From assembly GCA_001769005.1 (NCBI GenBank), contig MENE01000040.1, positions 1 through 8,210 of the forward strand: a stretch of DNA of 8,210 bases. The letters run 5' to 3'. Under the pieces are notes generated by a model. That model did not search any database and had not been told where the DNA came from. It worked only from the letters and a program-made list of their open reading frames with translations. The position numbers and the translations under genes were made by a program. Source of the DNA: Bacteroidetes bacterium GWA2_31_9b (GTDB lineage: Bacteria > Bacteroidota > Bacteroidia > Bacteroidales > UBA12077). Shown piece by piece: positions 1 to 5,684 of the stretch (position 1 is its first letter; each line of letters opens with the position of its first letter).

Positions 1-17
1 ATTCTGAATTCATTGTG

Positions 18-48
18 CAAATATAAAACAAAAATTATACGGGAAACA
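18..48 (-). promoter_or_regulatory. Probable Bacteroidota-type promoter reading leftward
   Basis: On the minus strand the box TATATTTG (positions 25-18) fits the Bacteroidota -7 consensus TAnnTTTG. A TTTG lies 21 bases upstream, within a T run, and could serve as the -33 element. The usual spacing is about 19-21 bases. It would start a transcript leaving the window on the left, separate from the polysaccharide operon that terminates at 363-386. A minus-strand ATG (13-11) follows almost at once, which would make the message nearly leaderless, so the true start codon may lie beyond the window. This is a consensus match only. Confidence 0.45.
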
Positions 49-362
49 AAAAAAGTATTGAAAGTTTCCGGGGTTCTTTCTAAACAAATTTCAGAATAGT
101 TTTGTTTATTGACTTTTATTGTTTGTTAAGTTTTAGTTATTTTTTTTGAATGTCCATCTTTGTTCATAATAATGTTTTTGATTTTCTTCACATACAATAG
201 TACAAATGGGTGTGGAGAATATCAATTTACTTTCACCAACAGGCGGATTTTGGGTTAACAAATTAATTTTACTAACGTTACTTGTAAGATAAATGTTCAA
301 TTTGTTGAAAACCTTTTTTTCCTAGGCATACTTTTCGGAACGAGTATCTCAATTTACAAGAT

Positions 363-386
363 AAAAAAAACCTGACAGTTGTCAGG
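363..386 (-). terminator. Rho-independent terminator of the leftward operon
   Basis: On the minus strand the 16-base hairpin CCTGACAACTGTCAGG (386-371) is a perfect palindromic stem except for its central bases: six pairs closing a 4-base loop, or seven with a tighter one. It is followed directly by eight T residues (370-363). This is the classic intrinsic terminator layout for leftward transcription. The plus strand has no T run after the hairpin, so it should act in one direction only. It lies about 145 bases after the stop of the wzi-like gene and marks the likely end of the operon. Confidence 0.88.
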
Positions 387-531
387 CAGGTTCAACATTC
401 ATGGTTTTTTCATTAGCATATTTGCATATTAAAAAATTAACACATTAAACGGTTATCGCTCAAAGCTTTCCCATAAGCAAATCAAAAAGTTCGAAACATT
501 TTACTTTGGTCTGTGGAATATTGACTAATAA

Positions 532-2136
532 CTAAAACCCTATATTCGCTCCTAAGGAAATGGTATTTTGTGTTCCGTAGTAAACTATTGGAGTGTATTT
601 GTTATTATCGCCAGTAATTTCGCTATGTTGATACTTTACAAATAAATACCCATCGTTAATAATCTGATAAGAAACCCTCAGCGAAAACGTTTTATTTTCC
701 CACTCAACTGAATCCATAAATGGATTCCCCAAGCGAGAACCTCCCAAATCATCATAATCCTTTCCTTTTTGTGCAAACAAGTAATCGGCTTTAATTGTTA
801 ATGTTCTGTAAGGTTTTACTAATAAGGAAAAGTAAAATTCATGCGAGTTATCCATTAGGTAATGACCCAGATTGTATCCATTGCTTTCGAATGTAGTAGT
901 AGGTATATTGTGCTTGTAGGTGAGGGGCATCGATTTGGTATATTCGGCTGTAATAAATGTATTTGGAATCAAATCTGAAATGCGGGCACTTCCTTTAAAA
1001 CTCCAGAAATTCCATAAGGTATCATTGGTAAAACGATCGGTCGAAAGCTCATCTATAAATAAGGTAGCCGAAAGACGGAGTTTTTTCATGTTTCTTGAAC
1101 TTATATCGATAAACATCTGTGAATTCTGACCCACATTTCTTCCCGATTGATCTGTTGCATTGTAGGTGTGATCAACCGATTTGTAAAACATCACCGGAAT
1201 TAGATATTGCAATTGCGGTCCGTCGGAGCTGTAAATTATTGAATTTCCAAGAGAAACATAAAAGTTATTCCAGGGTTTAAATGTAAATAAGTTAGCTGCT
1301 AGGTATTTATCAAACATCATATCGCGGGTGTCCGCTCCGTAAGCGTTGGTAAAGGTCATGGTAGAAGCACTATCGATAACTTCAGATACGAGCCATCCGT
1401 GTACCCAGTTAAACTCAAACCACTTTACAGGTTTAAGTTGTAGTTTAATATGTGCAAATGATGGTGTGCGACCGCTGAAAATGTTGGCTCCATTGTAGTT
1501 GTTGCCCCACTCGAAATGATCTTTAACAATTCCAATGCTACCCCAATTCCACGAGTAGGTTAATCCGCCTCGCATTTCACTGTAATCGCCACCCTCGTTG
1601 GTATATTTGTAATTTGCACCAGTTCGCTGAGTAAGAAAATCTTCTTTTTCTAGAATCATACTTTCGTGGTTATCGCGTAAACTGGCATAGAATCCCCAAT
1701 TATTACCAATATATGCAAAGACCTCGGCTCCATTCCATCGATGATAAAAGCTCCCGCTATCATTCATAAAGTATTCTATACCCAGAATAGGATTCACAGA
1801 AAACGTAAACAAAGAATCTTTATAAGTGTATAAATCCAATCGCTTATTGAATTTCTTATCTTTTTTAAGTTCTTTATTAAAATCCTTAAAATAAAAATCA
1901 AGCTCTGCTTGCTGACGCGAGTTTAGCGAATAGCTGCTTTCTTTAATTTCCGTGAGTTTTGAAGCAATAAACATCCTGGAAAAAGGCTTAACAGTTGTAT
2001 GAATATCGATAACTTTTAAGTTTGCCATTTCATCCAAAAAGTCGTATATCTCTCTATTTGATGTATGATAATAAACATTTTGTGCATACAGAGAAGTACT
2101 GAAAAATAGAATTGTAATTAAGAATAATTTTTTCAT
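532..2136 (-). CDS. Wzi-like capsule assembly outer-membrane beta-barrel protein
   Basis: This 534-residue protein resembles the capsule assembly Wzi family (PF14052-type), outer-membrane barrels that help attach or organise surface polysaccharide. It opens with a clear signal peptide: two lysines, a hydrophobic core at about residues 4-14, and a likely cut after SLYA (residue 18). Residues 20-110 form a charged periplasmic N-terminal part. The rest is rich in alternating aromatic and polar residues typical of beta strands, and the chain ends in phenylalanine, as many barrels do for BAM recognition. The start at 2136 is the ATG that gives the complete signal peptide. The gene is last in the unit, followed by a strong terminator. 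An inverted repeat fills its leader (2145-2208). Family membership is from recognition, not search; a generic surface-polysaccharide barrel is the alternative. Confidence 0.8.
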   Translation of the reverse strand: MKKLFLITILFFSTSLYAQNVYYHTSNREIYDFLDEMANLKVIDIHTTVKPFSRMFIASKLTEIKESSYSLNSRQQAELDFYFKDFNKELKKDKKFNKRLDLYTYKDSLFTFSVNPILGIEYFMNDSGSFYHRWNGAEVFAYIGNNWGFYASLRDNHESMILEKEDFLTQRTGANYKYTNEGGDYSEMRGGLTYSWNWGSIGIVKDHFEWGNNYNGANIFSGRTPSFAHIKLQLKPVKWFEFNWVHGWLVSEVIDSASTMTFTNAYGADTRDMMFDKYLAANLFTFKPWNNFYVSLGNSIIYSSDGPQLQYLIPVMFYKSVDHTYNATDQSGRNVGQNSQMFIDISSRNMKKLRLSATLFIDELSTDRFTNDTLWNFWSFKGSARISDLIPNTFITAEYTKSMPLTYKHNIPTTTFESNGYNLGHYLMDNSHEFYFSLLVKPYRTLTIKADYLFAQKGKDYDDLGGSRLGNPFMDSVEWENKTFSLRVSYQIINDGYLFVKYQHSEITGDNNKYTPIVYYGTQNTISLGANIGF

Positions 2137-2144
2137 GTTTTTAT

Positions 2145-2208
2145 CACTTAGTCACTAAGGTCACGAAGTTTCACTAAGTGTTTTTTTAGTGTTCTAAGTG
2201 TCTTAGTG
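2145..2208. repeat. Inverted CACTAAG-type repeat between the GxxExxY pseudogene and the wzi leader
   Basis: Copies of CACTAAG or near variants (CACTTA, CACTAAG, CACGAAG, CACTAAG) lie on the plus strand at 2145-2178. The same units lie on the minus strand at 2208-2186, read as CACTAAG, CACTTAG and CACTAA. The arms can fold on each other around a short T-rich loop at about 2179-2185. Here the units are separated by one to three extra bases, so they are not a strict 7-bp array. The hairpin ends 8 bases before the wzi-like start codon and so forms most of its leader. Confidence 0.75.
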
Positions 2209-2217
2209 GTTAAATTT

Positions 2218-2633
2218 TTATTCAACAGGCAATTTTGCAAATTCTTCAGTAACTAAAGATACTAATTGATTTGTAATATTTTCAGTATGAAAATTAATTA
2301 ATAAACCTTTTGGTTTTCCTGTAAGTTTTAAATATGATAATAGTTGTGCTTTGAATACAGGAATCATTATTTCAACTGCTTTTAATTCGATAATTATCAA
2401 ATCGTTTACTAATATATCTAATTTAAGATCGCTGTCTAATGATGTATTTTTATATTTAATTGGAACCAATACCTGTGATCTAACATTTAAACCTTGTTCT
2501 TTTAATTCCTGAATAAGACATTTCTCATACACAGATTCTAGTAAACCTGGGCTAGATGTTTATGAACTTCAATAGCACAGCCAACAATTTGATATGCTAT
2601 ATTATTTATATGTTTCTGAGTTGTTATTTTACT
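2218..2633 (-). pseudogene. GxxExxY family gene with a frameshift
   Basis: The downstream part reads as a GxxExxY family protein (PF13366/TIGR04256 type). It has the signature GLLESVYEKC, then an alternating strand region and the conserved core IIELKAVE (about 2389-2366), ending LLINF and a tail. Upstream, in another frame, the family's N-terminal part is still recognisable from about 2633, with VGCAIEVHKHL. The frames meet at about 2548-2556, where the expected Leu-Gly-Pro-Gly codons are one base short (CTAGCCCAGG). No ATG precedes the N-terminal part, and an in-frame TAA lies at 2651-2649. A 104-residue product could start at GTG 2532, but it would lack the N-terminal third and most of the signature. 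The family's function is not firmly known; it resembles small nuclease-like folds. It sits between the sugar transferase and the wzi-like gene, next to an inverted repeat. Confidence 0.75.
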
Positions 2634-2670
2634 TCTTTTTCCACATAGTTAATAAGCATACTAAACCACA

Positions 2671-4206
2671 TTAACTACTGCGTGCACTCTTAAACAATAT
2701 ATTCCACACAGCTTTCCAGAAATATTTCCAGTCGGTACGAAAAGGATGTTTTTCGTAAGCGATGAGGTATTTCATTTCCGAAGCTTCAATTTCTTCAAGT
2801 GACTTGGGCATATCAACATAAAAAGGAGGAATTAATCCCGGCTTGTATTTAATTCGTTTTTCCTGTAATTCTTTGGAGTATAAGCTGTAATAATGCTCAC
2901 TCAATGGGCGAACGCCAAAAAGCTTCATCTCACCTTTAAAAAAATTAATAAACATGGGAAATTCGTCGAGCCAAAATTTACGGAATATTTTACCAAGTGT
3001 GGTTACCCTGAAATCATCTTTAAATTTACCACCTTCCTGCAAATCCGATTTGTTATATACATACTCTTGTAAATATTCGGCAAATGGATGCATGGTGCGG
3101 AACTTATACACATAAATTATTTTTCCATTTTTCCCAATACGCCGCAATTTTATTAATGGACCATAAGTTGGATTCTCGTCGTAATAGGGTTTGCGAACTT
3201 TACGGGCAATATAATAAAGCAAACCCTGAATACTTTGTTCAGAAATCACTTCAAAGCCGCATGAGTACAAACGACCAAAAACCTCGGCTTTAGATAATAC
3301 CCTGTTATTGCCGCGGGTAAGAAAAAAGTAAATCCCTTTGGTAAGGGTGAATTTTGGAAATACACGTTTAATAATGAAATCAAAAAAATAATAAATACTA
3401 TTGAATACTGGAGGATACTTTTTAAAAATACGTTGTTTACGTAGGTTTTTCGATTCGAAACATCCTATAAATATGCCTTGCTCGGGTAGTTTGCGGTTTA
3501 CCGACTCAAAAAATTTGTTGATATATCGCATATCGTTGATACGACGCAGATTCACAATTTTATGATATGCTTTTTCGGGCAGTTTATCAACATTAAACCG
3601 TGTAGTGGTTGATAATAATGAGTAATCGGGAAAGTTAAGGTCGATGCAATTAGAAATAAAAGTAAAAACCTCTGTATTCGATTCCTCAATTATTGCATCG
3701 CGAATATCCTCTGGTACATGAACAATATCGATAGCCGGAAGAGGTTCGGCAAGAGGTATTTCGGTGTAGCGCCCTACGGTACGCTGGTAAGCTTCAAAAA
3801 CCTTTGATGTATCTGGACCCGGTTTGGCATTGCAGATAAAATGATCGCAAAAAGCAAAAAATAACTCAAAAGCAGTTCCTAAAGTAATAGTACCGAGTAC
3901 AATAATTCGGGAATATGACTCATAGCGAAAAGCATACATAAATATTGTTAATAAACCTGTAATAATAATGTTTGTAAGCAGAATGTGTCCTGCAGCTCTC
4001 GATATACTGTACTTCTCCGGGGCAGAGTATTTACGCGAAATGATCGAAATAATAATCCATATTACTAAAAAGAATAAAAAGGGAGTAAGATAAGTTGGAA
4101 GATAAACTCGTTTCGAAGCCGGTTTTATCCAAATCATGATTAAAAACGCTATGGTGAGCGCAGCAATATCAACAACTGTATTTACAAATACCGATCTACG
4201 GTTCAT
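2671..4206 (-). CDS. Membrane sugar transferase (polyprenyl-phosphate glycosyl-1-phosphate transferase family)
   Basis: The C-terminal third (residues about 350-510) is a bacterial sugar transferase domain (PF02397, WcaJ/PglC-like). It has RIGKNGK at 356-362, YKFRTM at 367-372, the Asp-Glu catalytic pair in LDEFP (D414, E415) and KGEMKLFGVRPL at 424-435. Such enzymes move a sugar phosphate from a nucleotide sugar to undecaprenyl phosphate and start glycan assembly at the inner membrane. Four hydrophobic segments lie at about residues 9-27, 38-57, 73-92 and 101-120. The usual basic-plus-hydrophobic entry helix just before the catalytic domain is not evident. Instead residues about 150-345 form a soluble region whose end (SKAEVFGRLYSCGFEVI, then YYIARKVRKP) resembles the tail of SAM-methyltransferase folds. 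The start at 4206 gives the first TM helix. It lies between two decayed accessory genes. Confidence 0.85.
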   Translation of the reverse strand: MNRRSVFVNTVVDIAALTIAFLIMIWIKPASKRVYLPTYLTPFLFFLVIWIIISIISRKYSAPEKYSISRAAGHILLTNIIITGLLTIFMYAFRYESYSRIIVLGTITLGTAFELFFAFCDHFICNAKPGPDTSKVFEAYQRTVGRYTEIPLAEPLPAIDIVHVPEDIRDAIIEESNTEVFTFISNCIDLNFPDYSLLSTTTRFNVDKLPEKAYHKIVNLRRINDMRYINKFFESVNRKLPEQGIFIGCFESKNLRKQRIFKKYPPVFNSIYYFFDFIIKRVFPKFTLTKGIYFFLTRGNNRVLSKAEVFGRLYSCGFEVISEQSIQGLLYYIARKVRKPYYDENPTYGPLIKLRRIGKNGKIIYVYKFRTMHPFAEYLQEYVYNKSDLQEGGKFKDDFRVTTLGKIFRKFWLDEFPMFINFFKGEMKLFGVRPLSEHYYSLYSKELQEKRIKYKPGLIPPFYVDMPKSLEEIEASEMKYLIAYEKHPFRTDWKYFWKAVWNILFKSARSS

Positions 4207-4253
4207 TATTATGTATTTTAATATTAAAGGTAGTTATTTATTTTGATAATATA

Positions 4254-4318
4254 GTCAATGGTCGATAGTCCATAGTTGAATTCTTTTAGCTGTGGACTGT
4301 GGTCTATCGTTTATTGAC
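4254..4318. repeat. Inverted heptamer array that can form a long hairpin
   Basis: Four 7-bp units run on the plus strand at 4254-4281 (GTCAATG, GTCGATA, GTCCATA, GTTGAAT). After a 9-base spacer, four units of the same kind run on the minus strand at 4318-4291 (GTCAATA, AACGATA, GACCACA, GTCCACA). Aligned without gaps, the outer 23 positions of the arms match at about 18 places, so a long imperfect stem is expected. It lies 48 bases upstream of the sugar transferase start, in the gap left of the S23 pseudogene, and there is no T run that would make it a plain terminator. Confidence 0.8.
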
Positions 4319-4393
4319 TTTTTCCTTTCTTTACCACAACGGGTCACAAAGTACATATGATTTACAAACTAAAAAATTTATTTAATTAGAAAA

Positions 4394-4407
4394 TAGTATG
4401 TAGTAAG
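4394..4407 (+). repeat. Left TAGTAAG heptamer pair flanking the S23 pseudogene
   Basis: Two adjacent 7-bp units, TAGTATG and TAGTAAG, lie on the plus strand 6 bases beyond the ancestral stop of the S23 pseudogene. The same heptamer occurs on the minus strand at the other side of that gene (4798-4833), so the two tracts are inverted with respect to each other, like terminal repeats. Confidence 0.6.
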
Positions 4408-4413
4408 TAAAAA

Positions 4414-4796
4414 CTAGTGACAAAATTTCTCTGGATTTCTTATCATACTTTCTAGCATACGCTGTACTTCTAAAGTTAATTCAACAAGCTCACTTTGTTT
4501 CTCCAGTTTAATATACCACTAGCTAGTGAAATATCGAGTCAATGAATAGTTTCGCATGCTTCTGATTGAGAATCGGTTAATTTTGAAACAAAATGTTTTA
4601 CATATTTTCTTTTAGGCCAAGCCTCAGCTATATTTGCTCCAACTGATCGCGAAGATCTCCTGATTTGATCTGTCAAAGAATACTTTTCTTCTTTTGGAAA
4701 ATCTCTAGAAATATAAAAAATTTCCATAGCAAGCTTAAATGCCTTCTGGTATACAGTCAAGTCTTTATATCCTTGATATAATATATTTATTACCAT
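4414..4796 (-). pseudogene. Four-helix-bundle (S23/IVS family) gene broken by a stop and a frameshift
   Basis: The gene opens as a typical S23-family four-helix-bundle protein (PF05635/TIGR02436 type): YKDLTVYQKAFKLAMEIF, then FPKEEKYSLTDQIRRSSRSVGANIAEAW and FVSKLTDSQSEACET. Translation then meets TGA (4541-4539), where the family usually has Trp, followed by family-like LDISLASG. A one-base loss near 4505-4520 moves the remaining tail into another frame, which reads LEKQSELVELTLEVQRMLES and ends NPEKFCH before TAG at 4416-4414. The total of 383 bases fits a former protein of about 127 residues, normal for the family. TGA is a true stop here, since the deacetylase-like and DUF354 genes end in it. 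A truncated 85-residue product is possible. Inverted heptamer tracts flank the gene. The family's role is poorly known; members occur in 23S rRNA intervening sequences and as Avd in diversity-generating retroelements. Confidence 0.88.
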
Positions 4797-4797
4797 A

Positions 4798-4833
4798 TTT
4801 ACTTCTTACTATCTACTTTTTTACTACTTACTA
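4798..4833 (-). repeat. Right TAGTAAG heptamer array before the S23 pseudogene
   Basis: Read on the minus strand, this tract is TAGTAAG, TAGTAAA, one extra A, AAGTAGA, TAGTAAG and AAGTAAA, that is five 7-bp units. It ends one base before the S23 start codon and begins 8 bases after the stop of the deacetylase-like gene. The unit matches the plus-strand pair at 4394-4407, so the pseudogene lies between inverted arrays. Confidence 0.7.
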
Positions 4834-4841
4834 ATTTCTCT

Positions 4842-5663
4842 TCACTCTCTTCTTAATTTTAAAACCATTCGCTTAACTAAGTTTTTTACATTCTGCAAAA
4901 CTATTTCCTTAACCCACGGGATTGGTTTATCGGACCAGCGCTGAGGATGAAATGTGAACATGATCTGATTCGGCAATTCTCTTTTTTCGACAGCTTTAAT
5001 AATGTCTAAAGTATTTTTAAAACTTTTATCTTGTGACTTTTGTCTTTTTACTTTATCGCGTATGCTTACGCGATCCCCATCCCATCTTCTTCCGGTATCG
5101 GTTAAATACAATACGCTGTTAAAATCAACATCAAAATAAGGTTCGCCAGTAATTCCGAAATCTCTGTAATTGTAATATTTCCAAACTAATTTGTTATCGT
5201 ATTTCGAAAGCGGACTACCATGCATGCAAATGGTTTTTACAGGGTAATACTTACGCAATTCAGCCAAATGTTTTTCAAACAATTCAATTGCTTTCTCTGC
5301 AATAATCTTTTCCTTTTCATCTTGTGTCTTGATACTCGATACTTGATACTCGATACTCTTTGATGCAAAATCTATATCTTCATAATGATATCCAATCTCA
5401 TGACCAAGTCTGGCAATTTTTTCTATAATTTCCGGATTAAAACTTTCAGGAATTAAACGAAAATAGTAACTTCCTTTTATTCCCAGCTTATGCTGTATTT
5501 GAGCAAATTGTAAAGAATTTTCGGGTAATTTATCTACATCGTGGCGCAATACAATGGTTTTGTCAAATGGTTTTTCGATGTATTCGCAAAATGTTTGGAA
5601 CGAAAAACCCTGATTTAGCAGGGAGTCAAGTAATTTTTTATATGTTTTTAATGTGAAATCCAT
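4842..5663 (-). CDS. Polysaccharide deacetylase-like protein
   Basis: This 273-residue protein looks like a carbohydrate esterase 4/NodB-fold deacetylase of the type found in polysaccharide loci. It carries VLRHDVD (H41, D42, D44) for metal binding and catalysis, GHEIGYHYED (H93) as a second metal or active-site region, CMHGSP (H148) and FTFHPQRW (H239). It has no signal peptide, so it is probably cytoplasmic and may act on a precursor or nucleotide-linked sugar; the substrate is unknown. Two stretches are odd: residues about 102-116 and 203-214 are encoded by 7-bp repeat tracts and read as low-complexity, Ser/Gln/Lys-rich insertions. The first separates the GYHYED region from the helix before CMHGSP. 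All motifs remain, so the enzyme may be active. It starts 21 bases after the wecB stop, probably in the same transcript. Confidence 0.78.
   Translation of the reverse strand: MDFTLKTYKKLLDSLLNQGFSFQTFCEYIEKPFDKTIVLRHDVDKLPENSLQFAQIQHKLGIKGSYYFRLIPESFNPEIIEKIARLGHEIGYHYEDIDFASKSIEYQVSSIKTQDEKEKIIAEKAIELFEKHLAELRKYYPVKTICMHGSPLSKYDNKLVWKYYNYRDFGITGEPYFDVDFNSVLYLTDTGRRWDGDRVSIRDKVKRQKSQDKSFKNTLDIIKAVEKRELPNQIMFTFHPQRWSDKPIPWVKEIVLQNVKNLVKRMVLKLRRE
5023..5057. repeat. Five-unit heptamer tract inside the deacetylase-like gene
   Basis: On the plus strand five 7-bp units follow one another: CTTTTAT, CTTGTGA, CTTTTGT, CTTTTTA and CTTTATC. They encode about residues 203-214 of the deacetylase-like protein, a Lys/Gln/Ser-rich stretch. 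The units are degenerate and A/T-rich, so chance or simple lysine-rich coding is possible; the strict spacing of CTT every seven bases is the argument for a repeat. Confidence 0.45.
5317..5358. repeat. GATACTC heptamer array inside the deacetylase-like gene
   Basis: Four near-identical 7-bp units lie on the plus strand at 5331-5358 (GATACTC, GATACTT, GATACTC, GATACTC). Two diverged units in the same phase precede them (TCATCTT, GTGTCTT). Six units make 42 bases, exactly 14 codons, so the array keeps the reading frame. It encodes about residues 102-116, a loop that looks extra compared with related deacetylases. Confidence 0.85.
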
Positions 5664-5684
5664 TTATTAAAAATGAAATAACTG

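Larger units (their letters stand above)
1..531. other. AT-rich intergenic region downstream of the wzi-like gene
   Basis: This 531-base stretch holds no coding region that I can support in any frame. It contains the intrinsic terminator of the leftward operon (363-386) and, at the far left, a probable promoter for another leftward gene (about 18-48). The rest, about 49-362, is AT-rich with short T and A runs, and I see no tRNA, CRISPR, insertion sequence or clear riboswitch in it. The 145 bases between the wzi stop and the terminator also look non-coding. Confidence 0.7.

Noticed and set aside
152..159. CATCTTTG as a rightward promoter box
   Set aside because: It misses the first T of TAnnTTTG, and no rightward gene follows for it to serve.
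295..328. Weak hairpin TTCAA/TTGAA followed by a T run on the plus strand, as a rightward terminator
   Set aside because: The stem is only five A/T-rich pairs, the T run is not adjacent, and no plus-strand gene precedes it.
920..1129. Plus-strand open frames of 65-125 residues across the window (for example 920-1129, 3084-3293, 5782-5979, 6265-6711, 7159-7976)
   Set aside because: Each lies opposite a well-supported minus-strand gene, shows no recognisable family or signal, and has the composition expected of an antisense frame.
4331..4352. Possible remnant of another CACAAAG-like repeat (ACCACAACGGGTCACAAAG)
   Set aside because: It resembles repeats seen in other Bacteroidota and lies next to the inverted heptamers, but there are only about two units and no inverted partner.
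4539..4541. TGA read as tryptophan in the S23 gene, suggesting an altered genetic code
   Set aside because: The deacetylase-like and DUF354 genes end in TGA at natural C-termini, and the S23 gene also has an independent frameshift, so decay explains it better.
4414..4796. S23 gene as the Avd component of a diversity-generating retroelement
   Set aside because: No reverse transcriptase, template repeat or variable repeat is visible in the window.
5317..5358. Short array as a CRISPR
   Set aside because: Units are 7 bp and contiguous with no spacers, and they lie inside an open reading frame.
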